Below are positions 52,075 to 61,699 of a stretch of DNA of 64,000 bases, in pieces. Position 1 is the first letter of the stretch, and every line of letters starts with the position of its first letter. The translations under genes and the position numbers were made by a program. The notes beneath the pieces are model-generated. The model was not told the origin of the DNA. It searched no databases and saw only the letters and a program-made list of their open reading frames with translations. Origin of the DNA: Caulobacter sp. SLTY (GTDB taxonomy: Bacteria > Pseudomonadota > Alphaproteobacteria > Caulobacterales > Caulobacteraceae); NCBI RefSeq assembly GCF_009905535.1, contig NZ_JAAALA010000001.1, positions 124,001-188,000 on the forward strand, read 5' to 3'.

Positions 52075-52075
<1 letters not shown>
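50921..52075 (-). CDS. pseC: UDP-4-amino-4,6-dideoxy-N-acetyl-beta-L-altrosamine transaminase PseC (FlmB-like)
   Basis: The 384-residue PLP aminotransferase begins MDFLPYGRQTIEEDDIAAV, the typical PseC start, and has the PLP lysine in SFSFHPVKTIATGEGGMITT. It aminates the 4-keto product of PseB on the path to pseudaminic acid. In Caulobacter the orthologue FlmB is needed for flagellin glycosylation and flagellum assembly. Its ATG overlaps the pseB stop by one base. The later pathway genes (pseH, pseG, pseI, pseF) are not in the window. Confidence 0.92.
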
Positions 52076-53166
<1,091 letters not shown>

Positions 53167-53193
53167 TCAACCAAACCCGGCTATCGAGACGGC

Positions 53194-53589
53194 ATGAACC
53201 GTCGCCTCGCTCTCGCATTTGGCCTCACCATGATCCCAGCCGCCGCCATGGCCGGTGGCGGCGGCGAGAAGAAGAAGGGCGGCGGCGCCTCCTTCATCCA
53301 GATCCAGACCCTGACCGCCTCCATCCTTCGCCGCAGCGGCGCGCGGGGCGTGCTGACCATGGAGGTCGGGGTCGATGTGCCGAACGAACAGCTGCGCGGC
53401 CACGCCCAGGCCTCGGTCCCGCGGTTGCGGGCCGCCTATGCCCAGATCGTCCAGATTTACGCCTCCGGCCTGCCCACCGCGACCGCGCCGGATGCCGACT
53501 TCCTGGCCTTGAAGCTCCAGAGGGAGACCGACCGGGTGTTGGGCAAGCCCGGCGCCAAACTGCTGGTCGGGACCATCCTGATCAACTGA
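53194..53589 (+). CDS. Exported FliL-like small protein
   Basis: The 131-residue protein has a signal peptide (MNRRLALAFGLTMIPAAAMA) followed by a Gly/Lys stretch. A domain follows resembling the periplasmic part of FliL: GVLTMEVGVDVPNEQLRGHA, VPRLRAAYAQIVQIY and the closing VLGKPGAKLLVGTILIN. FliL supports the flagellar motor, and the adjacent pseB/pseC genes also point to flagella. The match is weak and there is no N-terminal transmembrane anchor like that of true FliL. The ATG has no strong ribosome-binding site; upstream open frame is antisense to pseB. Confidence 0.65.
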   Translation: MNRRLALAFGLTMIPAAAMAGGGGEKKKGGGASFIQIQTLTASILRRSGARGVLTMEVGVDVPNEQLRGHAQASVPRLRAAYAQIVQIYASGLPTATAPDADFLALKLQRETDRVLGKPGAKLLVGTILIN

Positions 53590-53595
53590 TCCGGC

Positions 53596-54372
53596 TCACA
53601 TCGCCGAAATGCCGCCGTCCAGCTTCAGCTCCGCGCCGGTCATGAAGCGGCTCTCGTCGGAGGCCAGGTAGAGCACGGCATCGGCGATATCCTTCGGCGT
53701 GCCGATCCGGCCGAGCGGCACCTGGCGGCCCAGCTTGGCCTCGCCCTCTTCCTTGCCGAACCGCTGGCGGATCGGGTCGAGGATGGGGGTGTCGATGAAG
53801 GTCGGGTGGATGGAGTTGGAGCGGACGTCGATCTTCTGCTTGGCGCAGTAGAGGGCGATGTTCTTGCTGAGCAGCCAGACCGCCGCCTTGGAGGCGTTGT
53901 AGGCCGGGCCGTTGTGGTTGGCGATCAGGCCGGCAATCGAAGAGATGTTGATGATCGAGCCCGGCTGGTTCTCCCGCAGGTACTTGATCGCGTGCTTGGC
54001 CCCCAGGAAGACGCTGTCCACATTGACGCTCATGGTCACGCGGAAGTCGTCGAGGGTGCAGTTCTCGATATCGGCGCCGCGGCTGATGCCGGCGTTGTTG
54101 AGCAGCACCGAGACGCCGCCCATGTCGGCATTGGCCCGCTCCAGGGTGTCGATCCAGCCCTGCTCGTCGGTGACATCCAGGCGATAGGCATAGGCCGTGC
54201 CCCGGCCGTGGGCGGCGTTCAGCTCCTCGGCCACCGCCTGCGCGCCTTCGAGGTTGAGGTCGGCGACCGCCACCTTCGCCCCCTCCTCGGCCAGCCGCCG
54301 CGCGGCGCCGGCGCCCAGGCCCTGGGCCCCGCCGGTGATGAACGCCTTCTTGCCTTCGACCCGCCCGCTCAT
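53596..54372 (-). CDS. Short-chain dehydrogenase/reductase
   Basis: The 258-residue SDR has the NAD(P) motif [31 protein letters not shown], the catalytic serine in INISSIAGL and the YNASK tetrad, and ends [16 protein letters not shown]. It is a cyclohexanol/3-beta-type SDR by general pattern; its substrate is unknown. D37-type acidic residue after the glycine loop (VAVADLNLE) suggests NAD preference. Its start overlaps the pterin dehydratase stop as ATGA, so the two are co-translated in the order HAD-phhB-SDR. Confidence 0.88.
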   Translation of the reverse strand: MSGRVEGKKAFITGGAQGLGAGAARRLAEEGAKVAVADLNLEGAQAVAEELNAAHGRGTAYAYRLDVTDEQGWIDTLERANADMGGVSVLLNNAGISRGADIENCTLDDFRVTMSVNVDSVFLGAKHAIKYLRENQPGSIINISSIAGLIANHNGPAYNASKAAVWLLSKNIALYCAKQKIDVRSNSIHPTFIDTPILDPIRQRFGKEEGEAKLGRQVPLGRIGTPKDIADAVLYLASDESRFMTGAELKLDGGISAM

Positions 54373-54659
54373 TTCGCCGCCTCGTCCATGATCTTCGCCA
54401 GGGTGATGTCCAGTTCGGTGACGCCGTCCGCGTCGTGCGTGGCCAGCAGCACCTCGACCCGGTTGTAGACATTGAACCATTCGGGATGGTGGTCGAGCTT
54501 CTCCGCCGCCAGGGCGACGCGGGTCATGAAGCCGAAGGCGGCGTTGAAATCGTCGAATTGGAACGTGCGGACAATGGCGTCGCGCTCGCCGTCGGCGGCC
54601 TTCCACTCCGGCAAGGACTTCAGGGCCTCGGCGGCGCCGATCTTGGTGGGTCGGGTCAT
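54369..54659 (-). CDS. phhB: Pterin-4a-carbinolamine dehydratase
   Basis: The 96-residue protein matches PCD/DCoH, with [44 protein letters not shown] containing the catalytic histidine pair and tryptophan. It regenerates tetrahydrobiopterin-type cofactor after aromatic amino acid hydroxylases. No phenylalanine hydroxylase gene is in the window. It is flanked closely by the SDR (four-base overlap) and the HAD gene (one-base gap), forming a tight operon. Confidence 0.92.
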   Translation of the reverse strand: MTRPTKIGAAEALKSLPEWKAADGERDAIVRTFQFDDFNAAFGFMTRVALAAEKLDHHPEWFNVYNRVEVLLATHDADGVTELDITLAKIMDEAAK

Positions 54660-54660
54660 C

Positions 54661-55308
54661 TCAGGCTCCGAAGGTCAGGCCGGTGGCCTTGGCCAGGTCC
54701 GCCAGCGCCTGGTCCTGGCCGGTGACCTTGATGGCGGTCATGCCCAGCGCCGCGGCCGGCTTGCAGTTGATGCCGAGGTCGTCGAGGTAGATGCAGTCGG
54801 CGGGCTCCACCGACAGCAGCTCGCACATCATGTGGTAGATGCGGGGGTCGGGCTTGCGGATGCCGGCCTTGGAGCTTTCGATCACCGCGTCGAACAGTTC
54901 CATCACCCCGGCGACCTGGGCGGCCTTGTCGCTGGTCCCGGCCATGCCGGCGCCGTGGCCGGTCTGGACGTTGTTGGTGATACAGCCGACCTTGAACTGC
55001 TGCTTGCAGGCCTTGAGCGCCGCGACCATGGCCGGCCGCACATCGCCGGACAACAGGCCCAGCACCTCGGCCCCGCGCACCGGGTGGCCCAGCGCGGTGG
55101 ATTCCTCGAGGAACATCGCATCGAAGCCGGCGCCGTCGATCTCGTTGCGCTCGAACAGGGCCCAGGCGTTGCTGTCGGGGTTGGTCGAATTGACCGTCCG
55201 GAACAGGTTGTGCGGCAACCCCTTCTCCGCCTCGTAGCGGTTGAACGCCTCGAACGGCGAGGAGGTGATCACCCCGCCGAAATCCCAGATCACCGCCTTG
55301 ACCGCCAT
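54661..55308 (-). CDS. HAD-superfamily hydrolase (subfamily IA)
   Basis: The 215-residue protein has HAD motif I as [15 protein letters not shown], motif II near [11 protein letters not shown], motif III lysine in [16 protein letters not shown], and motif [18 protein letters not shown]. In motif I the second aspartate of DxD is replaced by glycine (DFGG), as in the epoxide-hydrolase N-terminal phosphatase group, where the change is usual. The substrate is unknown. It heads the three-gene unit with phhB and the SDR. Confidence 0.85.
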   Translation of the reverse strand: MAVKAVIWDFGGVITSSPFEAFNRYEAEKGLPHNLFRTVNSTNPDSNAWALFERNEIDGAGFDAMFLEESTALGHPVRGAEVLGLLSGDVRPAMVAALKACKQQFKVGCITNNVQTGHGAGMAGTSDKAAQVAGVMELFDAVIESSKAGIRKPDPRIYHMMCELLSVEPADCIYLDDLGINCKPAAALGMTAIKVTGQDQALADLAKATGLTFGA

Positions 55309-55421
55309 GCCTGTCCCTCCTCGATGCTGGCGGCAGCCTTAAGCGGCTTTCGGTGTGGAAGGCAAAGCCTCTGCGCTGAAACTCCACTTGCGGCTGGTGA
55401 TGGAAACCCCACCTTGCCGCG

Positions 55422-55781
55422 ATGTTCGTTGCCGCCCCCATCCGCATCGGCCTGTTCGCCGTCGCCTGCGCCGTCATTGCCTGGCTATCGCTGAGCCCGT
55501 CCCAGACCCTGCCGCAGGGCCTGACCTTCTGGGACAAGGCCGAGCATGCCCTGGCCTATCTGGGTTTGGCGCTGTTGGGCGCGTGCGCCTTCCCGACGCG
55601 CCTCGGGCGGCTGGCAGTCGGGCTGTTCATCGGCGGCGTCGGGGTGGAGATCCTGCAGTCGACCATGGGGCTGGGGCGGCAGGGGGACGCCTTGGACGCC
55701 TTGGCCAACAGCGTCGGGATCGCGGTCGGGCTTTCCATGGCCCTGGCGGCGCGGGTCGTGCAACGGGGACGGGTGGATTAA
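55422..55781 (+). CDS. VanZ-family membrane protein
   Basis: The 119-residue protein has about four transmembrane segments and the VanZ-like pattern: a leading helix, then LTFWDKAEHALAYLGLALLGACAFP, GGVGVEILQSTMGLGRQGDALDALANSVG and a final helix. VanZ proteins give modest teicoplanin resistance in some Gram-positives, but this proteobacterial branch has no proven role. It is divergent from the HAD gene and upstream of the Gly/Tyr-rich lipoprotein on the same strand. Confidence 0.85.
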   Translation: MFVAAPIRIGLFAVACAVIAWLSLSPSQTLPQGLTFWDKAEHALAYLGLALLGACAFPTRLGRLAVGLFIGGVGVEILQSTMGLGRQGDALDALANSVGIAVGLSMALAARVVQRGRVD

Positions 55782-55874
55782 CCCTATCCCTCCCTCGCCG
55801 GGTGAATGGCGCGGCCAGGGCGACGCGGAAGGCGCAGTGTTCAGGCGGACCGAACCGTCTGGCGAGTGTTTTTC

Positions 55875-56474
55875 ATGCGTATCCTGCCTCTTCTCCTGGT
55901 CGGGCTGTCTGCCCTGGCGCTCAGCGCCTGTGACGAGCTGAAGGGCTCGCGGCAACAGGCGAGCGCCGACTGCTGCTGCAAAACCTGCCCGACGCCGCCG
56001 CCCGCCAAGCCAGCCGCCACGCCCGTGGCCGAAGACGAGGCCAAGGTGGAGACGGTGAAGGCGACGGAGGCGCGGACGACGGTGCGCAAGCACAAGACGG
56101 TCGGCCATCGCCGGGTTCAACGGACGGACGGCGGCTATCGCGCGGGGGGTTATCGGTATCGCACGGGGACCGAGGGGGGCGGCTATCTCGATGAAGAGTT
56201 GGCCGGCGGTCCCCGTGGCGGCTCCTACCGCCGGGTGGAGATCGATGATCGGGAGACCTATTCCGAACGCTACAGCAGCTCTGAGAGCGGCTATGCCTAT
56301 GGCGGCTCGCGGTATTCGGAGAGCAGCTCTGGTTATGCCGGCGGCTATTCGGAAGGGTCCTACGAGAGCTACGACGGCGGCAAGCGGCGGGGGGGCCACA
56401 AGCGCCAGCGGGACCGCAGCTATGTCGGGACGGACCGCGACGGCTACCTGACCTGGCCGGGCAAGACGCCCTAG
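55875..56474 (+). CDS. Gly/Tyr/Ser-rich lipoprotein with Cys cluster
   Basis: The 199-residue protein has a lipoprotein signal (LSALALSAC). A cysteine cluster (ASADCCCKTCPTPPPAKP), a Pro/Ala/charged linker and then a low-complexity C-terminal half follow, dominated by Gly, Tyr, Ser and Arg (for example GGYRAGGYRYRTG, YSERYSSSESGYAYGG). It is not similar to any enzyme I know. The tail suggests an intrinsically disordered surface or periplasmic protein. The ATG start has a T-rich rather than purine-rich upstream region. Its end overlaps the convergent modA stop by four bases. Confidence 0.72.
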   Translation: MRILPLLLVGLSALALSACDELKGSRQQASADCCCKTCPTPPPAKPAATPVAEDEAKVETVKATEARTTVRKHKTVGHRRVQRTDGGYRAGGYRYRTGTEGGGYLDEELAGGPRGGSYRRVEIDDRETYSERYSSSESGYAYGGSRYSESSSGYAGGYSEGSYESYDGGKRRGGHKRQRDRSYVGTDRDGYLTWPGKTP

Positions 56475-57226
56475 GGTTTCAGGAAGCCCTGGCCGCTGAA
56501 TAGGCGCATCGCCTCGGGGCCTGAGAAGTAGTTCAGCACCGCCCGGCCAGCCGGGGTGTCACGCACCAGGGCGGCCGGATAGCGGATCGGCGGATGGCTG
56601 GCGGGCGGAAAGACCCCCACCACCCGCACCCGCCGCTCAGCTTGCGCGTCGGTGGCGTAGACGATGCCCAGGGGCGCCTCGCCCCGCGCCACATAGGCCA
56701 GGGCGGCGCGAACGTTTTCCGCCGGGGCCAGGCGGCCCTCGACACTGGACCAGACCTTCAGGTGGGTGAGGGCGGCGCGCGCATATCGGCCGGCGGGGAC
56801 GGCGGCAGGATTGGCCACGGCCAGCCGGCCGCCGCCCAGCGCCTTGGCCAGGGGCATGCCGGGGGCGATGCGCAGGGATACGGTCGAATTCCGCGGCGCG
56901 ATCAGCACCAGCCGGTTTGCCACCAGGTCGCGCCGGGTTCCCGCCACCACGAGACGACGCTGAGCTACCCAGTCCATCCATTCCTGGTCGGCGCTGATGA
57001 ACAGATCGGCCGGAGCGCCCTGGGCGATCTGGCGGGCCATGGCCGAGGAGGCGCCGAAGCTGAGGCGCAGCGGGCCGCCGGGGCGAGAGCCGTAATGCCG
57101 GGCAATGGCGGTAAGGGACGTCTCCATCGAGGCGGCGGCAAAGACCGTGACCTCGCCGGCCCAGGCCGTGGCGGGAAACGCCGGGGCCAGCGCTAGGCCG
57201 GCGAGCAGGGAGCGGCGCGCGATCAT
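56471..57226 (-). CDS. modA: Molybdate ABC transporter substrate-binding protein ModA-like
   Basis: The 251-residue exported protein has a signal peptide (cleavage near ATAWAGEV) and the ModA pattern: VFAAASMETSLTAIARHY, FGASSAMARQIAQGAPADLFISAD, and LGIVYATDAQAE for anion binding. It should bind molybdate or tungstate in the periplasm. No modB, modC or modE is adjacent; both neighbours are unrelated. Such orphan copies sometimes work with a transporter encoded elsewhere or bind another oxyanion. The MIARRSLL start is preferred; an in-frame ATG eight codons earlier exists. Confidence 0.86.
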   Translation of the reverse strand: MIARRSLLAGLALAPAFPATAWAGEVTVFAAASMETSLTAIARHYGSRPGGPLRLSFGASSAMARQIAQGAPADLFISADQEWMDWVAQRRLVVAGTRRDLVANRLVLIAPRNSTVSLRIAPGMPLAKALGGGRLAVANPAAVPAGRYARAALTHLKVWSSVEGRLAPAENVRAALAYVARGEAPLGIVYATDAQAERRVRVVGVFPPASHPPIRYPAALVRDTPAGRAVLNYFSGPEAMRLFSGQGFLKP

Positions 57227-57332
57227 CGCCGGACCCTGCCAGACGCCCACGGCCGCGACAACGGGCCGCTGGCGCGACCCTTGCGCTGACCTGTCCTGGT
57301 TGGATCAAAATGGGACAGGGGGAGTAAACCTC

Positions 57333-57437
57333 ATGCGTTCGCCGAATGGGCCGATGTTCAAGCGTTACGAGATCGCCGCGATCTTGTGTTTCCTGGCCGC
57401 CGCCGCCGTCGTGACGGGGTTCCGGCTGGTCTACTGA
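57333..57437 (+). CDS. Putative 34-residue single-pass membrane protein
   Basis: The 34-residue open frame has an excellent ribosome-binding site (GGGGGAG, nine bases before ATG). After a short polar N terminus (MRSPNGPMFKRYE) it encodes one hydrophobic helix of about 18 residues ending VVTGFRLVY. The reading frame lies in the gap between modA (divergent) and the AsmA gene. Its size, charge and helix are typical of small bacterial membrane proteins that regulate larger partners. No family is recognised. An internal ATG at 57357 gives a 26-residue form without a good ribosome-binding site. Confidence 0.6.
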   Translation: MRSPNGPMFKRYEIAAILCFLAAAAVVTGFRLVY

Positions 57438-57500
57438 CTTTATCCTTCGCAAGCTGAGGGGAACCTCTGGGGCGGCCTCAAGGTTAGGCCACGATGGCGC

Positions 57501-59756
57501 ATGGCGCGCCCCGAGGATTCCTTGAGCGAGGACACCGCACAGCCGAGGGGCGGTCGCCTGGACCGCGTCTCCGCCGGCCTGAAGGCGTGGTGGCGGCGCG
57601 GCTTCGAGGCCGAGACGCCGGAGCAGCGGGTGCAGCGCCGCGTCAGCCACGACCCGAAGCGGGGTCGGCGGATCATGATCGCCGTGGCCGCCGTGCCGGT
57701 GGCGCTGGTGGTGCTACTGGTGCTGTTCGACTGGAACTGGCTGCGCGGGCCGATCGGCCAGATCGCCTCGGCCCGGCTGAACCGGACGGTGGCCATCGTC
57801 GGCGACCTGGACGTGCATCCCTGGTCGTGGACACCGACGGTCGAGGCCCATGACCTGCGGATCGGCCAGCCCGCCTGGGCCAAGGACAAGAGCCCGGACG
57901 GCGGCCAGATGGCCACGGTCGGCAGGCTGGCGTTGCGGCTTCAGCTGCGCGACCTGCTGGGCGGCCGGACGGTGCTGGGCCTGATCGAGGTTCAGCGCGC
58001 CGATGTCCGCCTGGTCCGCGCCGCCGATGGGCGGGGCAATTGGGAGTTCGGCGGCAAGAAGGGCAGCTCGGCCAAACTGCCCGCCATCCGCCGCCTGATC
58101 ATCGACCAGGCCAAGGTCCGCCTCGACGACCGGCAGCGCAAGGCGGTGTTCGAGGGGGTGGTCTCCACGCAGGAGAGCACCACCGGCGAAGGCGCGGGCC
58201 GGTTCCTGCTGATCGGCGACGGGCGGCTCAACCGCGCTAAGTTCACGGCCCGGATCGAGGGCCAGCCGCTGTTGGATATCTCGCCCAGCCGACCCTACCG
58301 GTTCAACGCCCGGGTCAGGGCCGGGGCAACCCGCATCTTCGCCGATGGCCAGATCGACCGCCCCTTCGACCTCAACCGGTTCGGAGCGCGGTTTTCACTG
58401 TCAGGCTCGGACCTGAACGACCTTTATGTGCTGACCGGCCTGGCCCTGCCCAACACCGGGCCATACCAGGTCAGCGCCGGGTTGGTGCGCGACTATGGCC
58501 GCTGGCACCTCAACCGCCTGAAAGGCCGGGTCGGGGATAGCGACATCGGCGGCCAGATCACCGTTGAGACGGCCCGCGAAAAGCCCCTGTTGATCGCCGA
58601 TCTGCGCTCGCGCCGGCTGGATTTCGATGACCTGGCCTCGGTGTTCGGCATGGCCCCGGCCACGGGCGCCGGCGAAACGGCGTCCGCGGACCAGAAGGCC
58701 ATGGCCGTCGAAAGCCGCGCCAAGGGCCGCTTCCTTTCCGACGCCACCCTGCAGGTCGACCGCATCCGATCGATGGATGCGGAGGTTCGCTATCGGGCCG
58801 AAGCGGTCAATGCGCCGGGCCTGCCGCTGCGCCGGGTCGACCTGACCGTCGATCTGAAGGACGGCGTCCTGACCGGCGATCCGGTCGGCTTCAGCCTGGA
58901 CCGGGGCGACATCCGGGGCGTCTTCAAGCTGGACGCCAGCCGGGATGTGCCCAGAACCGATGTCGACCTGCGGATGACGGGCGCGCGGCTGGAAAACTGG
59001 ATACCCACCAAGGTCCAAGGCCTGCCGGTGATCCAAGGCGGGCTGGTGGCGCGGCTGAAGATCAGCGGGACTGGCAACAGCGTCCACAAGACCGCCTCCA
59101 GCGCCAACGGCTCGATGACCTTCGTTTCCAACGGCGGCGAGGTTCGCCAGGCCTTCGCCGAGCTGCTGGGGGTCAACGTCTCCAAGGGGCTGATCATGCT
59201 GCTGTCGGAGGACCCGAAGAAGACGCCGCTGCGCTGCGCCGTGGCCGACTTCCAGGTCCGCAACGGGGTGGCCCGCGCCAACCGGATCATCGCCGACACC
59301 GGCGTGGTGCTGGTCGAGGGCAGTGGCACGATCAACTTCCGGCAGGAGACCATCAACCTGCGGATCGAGGGCGATTCCAAGAAGCCGCGCCTGTTGCGGG
59401 TGTTCGTGCCGATCACCGTCTCCGGCCCATTGGTGTCGCCGAAGGTGGGCGTGGAGACCGGCCAGGTCCTGGCCCAGGGCGGGGCTGCGGTGGCGCTGGG
59501 CGCCCTGTCGCCCTTCGCCGCCATCCTGGCCTTCGTCGATCCCGGCCTTGCGGACGACGCCAACTGCGCCGGCCTGCTCCGCGAAGGTCGCCGGAAGGGC
59601 GCGCCTTCGGTGGCGCCGACGACCTCGCCCACGGCAGACGCCAAGGCGGCGGAGAAGGATGCGGAGAAACGCGAGGACGAGCGCGAGGAGAAGCGAAAGG
59701 AAAAGCGGCGCGAGGATCGCGACCGCGAGCGCCGCGCGTCTCGGGAGCGGGATTAA
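57501..59756 (+). CDS. AsmA-family large inner-membrane/periplasmic protein
   Basis: The 751-residue protein has a cytoplasmic N-terminal 55 residues and one transmembrane helix (IMIAVAAVPVALVVLLVLF). The AsmA pattern follows (WLRGPIGQIASARLNRTVAIVGDLDVHPWSWTPTVEAHDLRIGQP) and a long beta-rich periplasmic region ending in the AsmA C-terminal fold (GTINFRQETINLRIEGDSKK). Related proteins form periplasmic lipid-transfer bridges that supply phospholipid to the outer membrane. The last 40 residues are an extreme charged run rich in Lys, Arg, Glu and Asp. The adjacent tiny membrane ORF may be co-transcribed. Confidence 0.88.
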   Translation: MARPEDSLSEDTAQPRGGRLDRVSAGLKAWWRRGFEAETPEQRVQRRVSHDPKRGRRIMIAVAAVPVALVVLLVLFDWNWLRGPIGQIASARLNRTVAIVGDLDVHPWSWTPTVEAHDLRIGQPAWAKDKSPDGGQMATVGRLALRLQLRDLLGGRTVLGLIEVQRADVRLVRAADGRGNWEFGGKKGSSAKLPAIRRLIIDQAKVRLDDRQRKAVFEGVVSTQESTTGEGAGRFLLIGDGRLNRAKFTARIEGQPLLDISPSRPYRFNARVRAGATRIFADGQIDRPFDLNRFGARFSLSGSDLNDLYVLTGLALPNTGPYQVSAGLVRDYGRWHLNRLKGRVGDSDIGGQITVETAREKPLLIADLRSRRLDFDDLASVFGMAPATGAGETASADQKAMAVESRAKGRFLSDATLQVDRIRSMDAEVRYRAEAVNAPGLPLRRVDLTVDLKDGVLTGDPVGFSLDRGDIRGVFKLDASRDVPRTDVDLRMTGARLENWIPTKVQGLPVIQGGLVARLKISGTGNSVHKTASSANGSMTFVSNGGEVRQAFAELLGVNVSKGLIMLLSEDPKKTPLRCAVADFQVRNGVARANRIIADTGVVLVEGSGTINFRQETINLRIEGDSKKPRLLRVFVPITVSGPLVSPKVGVETGQVLAQGGAAVALGALSPFAAILAFVDPGLADDANCAGLLREGRRKGAPSVAPTTSPTADAKAAEKDAEKREDEREEKRKEKRREDRDRERRASRERD

Positions 59757-59759
59757 ACC

Positions 59760-59900
59760 CCCGTCATCCCGGACGGCCCGCAGGGTCGATCCGGGACCCA
59801 GGAGTGACGGAGCACGGCCCGAAAAGCTGCGTTCGATACCGAGATCACGCCCCCCCTGGGTCCCGGCTCTCCGCGCTTCGCGCTCCGGCCGGGATGACGG
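59760..59900. repeat. 141-base dispersed palindromic element, family B, copy 2
   Basis: This is the second copy of the element at 26651-26791, of identical length and the same terminal inverted repeats (CCCGTCATCCCGG and CCGGGATGACGG). It shares the internal CGAGATCACGC and CCCTGGGTCCCGGCTCTCC blocks. It lies in the 223-base gap between the AsmA gene and rlmN. The remaining bases up to the rlmN start show no gene. Confidence 0.85.
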
Positions 59901-59979
59901 TCTATGGGGTTCGAGTCTCCCGCTTCGAAATCAAGCGCTTATGTGATATGGGGTCCGCTTCAACCCAAAGAACGCCGCC

Positions 59980-61128
59980 TTGACCACGACCCTCGATCTC
60001 TCCCGGGCCGCAAAGCCTGTTTCAGCCGTCAACCTGTCGGGCCTGACCCGCGAGGGCCTGCGCCAGGCGTTGGTCGAGGGCGGCGCCGTGCCGGCCGACA
60101 AGGCCAAGATGCGGGCCAGCCAGATCTGGCGGTGGATGCACCAGTTCGGGGCCACCGACTTTTCGGCCATGACCGACGTGGCCAAGGAGACGCGGGCGAA
60201 GCTGGCGGAGACCTTCACCATCGCCCGGCCGGAGGTGGTCGAGCGGCAGGTGTCAAAGGACGGCACCCGCAAGTGGCTGATCCGCACCGCCCCGGGCATC
60301 GAGATCGAGACCGTCTACATTCCCGACGTCGGCCGCAGCGGCGCCCTGTGCGTCTCCAGCCAGGTCGGCTGTACGCTCAACTGCACCTTCTGCCACACCG
60401 GAACCCAGGCCCTGGTGCGCAACCTGACCGCCGCCGAGATCGTCGCCCAGGTACAGGTGGCCAAGGACGATCTGGGGGAATGGCCGTCGGACAAGGCCGA
60501 CCGGCTGCTCAGCAACATCGTCTTCATGGGCATGGGCGAGCCGCTCTATAATCTCGACGCCGTGGCCGACGCCCTGGACATCCTCAGCGACAACGAGGGT
60601 ATCGGCATCAGCCGCCGGCGGATCACCGTCTCTACCTCCGGCGTCGTGCCGCAGCTGCAGGCGCTGGGCGAGCGCACTCAGGCGATGCTGGCCATCAGCC
60701 TGCACGCCACCAACGATGAGCTGCGCAACGAGCTGGTGCCGCTCAACAAGAAGTACAACATCGCCGAGCTGATGGCCGGCATCCGCGCCTATCCGGGCCT
60801 CAGCAACGCCCGGCGGGTGACCTTCGAATACGTCATGCTGAAGGGCGTCAACGACAGCCCGGCCGAGGCCCGCGCCCTCGTCGCCCTGCTCAAGGGCATT
60901 CCGGCCAAGGTCAACCTGATCCCCTTCAACCCCTGGCCGGGCAGCCCGTACGAATGCTCCAGCTGGTCGGCGATCGAGACCTTCGCCGCCATCCTCAACA
61001 AGGCCGGCTTTGCCTCGCCGATCCGCACGCCGCGCGGACGCGACATCCTGGCCGCCTGCGGCCAGCTGAAGAGCGAGAGCGAAAAGGTCCGCGCCAGCGC
61101 CCGTCGGAAGGCCGAAGCGGCGGCTTGA
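59980..61128 (+). CDS. rlmN: 23S rRNA (A2503-C2) / tRNA (A37-C2) methyltransferase RlmN
   Basis: The 382-residue radical-SAM enzyme methylates C2 of A2503 in 23S rRNA and A37 of some tRNAs. The iron-sulfur cluster cysteines are C131, C135 and C138 in [12 protein letters not shown]. The carrier cysteine is C360 in ILAACGQLK, and [14 protein letters not shown] binds S-adenosylmethionine. The N terminus contains the RNA-binding helical domain. The start is a TTG with a weak ribosome-binding site, but no ATG fits before the conserved [10 protein letters not shown]. It follows repeat family B copy 2. Confidence 0.95.
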   Translation: MTTTLDLSRAAKPVSAVNLSGLTREGLRQALVEGGAVPADKAKMRASQIWRWMHQFGATDFSAMTDVAKETRAKLAETFTIARPEVVERQVSKDGTRKWLIRTAPGIEIETVYIPDVGRSGALCVSSQVGCTLNCTFCHTGTQALVRNLTAAEIVAQVQVAKDDLGEWPSDKADRLLSNIVFMGMGEPLYNLDAVADALDILSDNEGIGISRRRITVSTSGVVPQLQALGERTQAMLAISLHATNDELRNELVPLNKKYNIAELMAGIRAYPGLSNARRVTFEYVMLKGVNDSPAEARALVALLKGIPAKVNLIPFNPWPGSPYECSSWSAIETFAAILNKAGFASPIRTPRGRDILAACGQLKSESEKVRASARRKAEAAA

Positions 61129-61130
61129 AC

Positions 61131-61180
61131 TTGGTCGCGCGTCTGATCCGATAACCGGTTTCCACTTATCGGGACGCGCT
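61131..61180. repeat. Dispersed hairpin repeat, family A, copy 2
   Basis: This 50-base element (TTGGTCGCGC to ACGCGCT) is similar to the one at 2752-2797. CGATAA and TTATCG, plus GCGTC and GACGC, pair around a CCGGTTTCCAC loop. It lies two bases after the rlmN stop, matching the position of copy 1 after lptB, so a role in transcript 3'-end formation is likely. Confidence 0.7.
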
Positions 61181-61263
61181 CAGGCGCTCGCCCGCCGCTA
61201 GAAGCTTGTCAGACCTGTCCCGGTACGTGCTAACCATCGCACGCGCCAGCTTAGAGACCCGCG

Positions 61264-61692
61264 ATGCCGCCTGAACTCCAGTCCCCGGAAATCGCCGCCT
61301 TCGCCAACGGCTTTCCCATCGCATTGCTGCAGGCGGGGATCACCCTGGTGATGCTGATCGCCGGCGCGGCCCTCTATGCGCTGCTGACCCCGCACAAGGA
61401 AATCACCCTGATCCGCGAGGGAAATTCGGCGGCGGCCCTGTCGTTCGCCGGGGTGCTGATCGGCCTGACCATCCCGCTGTCGACGGCGCTGAGCACCTCC
61501 TCCTCCCTGCTGGAGATCGTCATCTGGGGAGCGGGCGGCATCTTTGTGCAGCTGCTGGTCTTCCGGCTGACCGATTTCGTGCTTCACGGCCTGCCGCAAC
61601 GCATCCAGGACGGTGAGATTTCCGCCGCCCTGCTGTTGGTCGGGGCCAAGGTGTCCACCGCCCTGATCCTGTCGGCGGCGATCACCGCCTGA
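61264..61692 (+). CDS. DUF350 family membrane protein
   Basis: The 142-residue protein has four transmembrane helices and the DUF350 pattern IREGNSAAALSFAGVLIGLTIPLSTAL with conserved small residues, then LTDFVLHGLPQRIQDGEISAALLL. The role is unknown; in other bacteria DUF350 is next to spermidine-synthase-like or band-7 genes. It precedes a membrane-anchored serine-protease-like protein by seven bases, so the two are likely to be co-translated. Confidence 0.87.
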   Translation: MPPELQSPEIAAFANGFPIALLQAGITLVMLIAGAALYALLTPHKEITLIREGNSAAALSFAGVLIGLTIPLSTALSTSSSLLEIVIWGAGGIFVQLLVFRLTDFVLHGLPQRIQDGEISAALLLVGAKVSTALILSAAITA

Positions 61693-61699
61693 CGCCGCG

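Noticed and set aside
54435-55494. Plus-strand open frames across the phhB/HAD region
   Set aside because: The minus-strand HAD and PCD genes have intact motifs and tight operon spacing; the plus frames have no ribosome-binding sites or recognisable domains.
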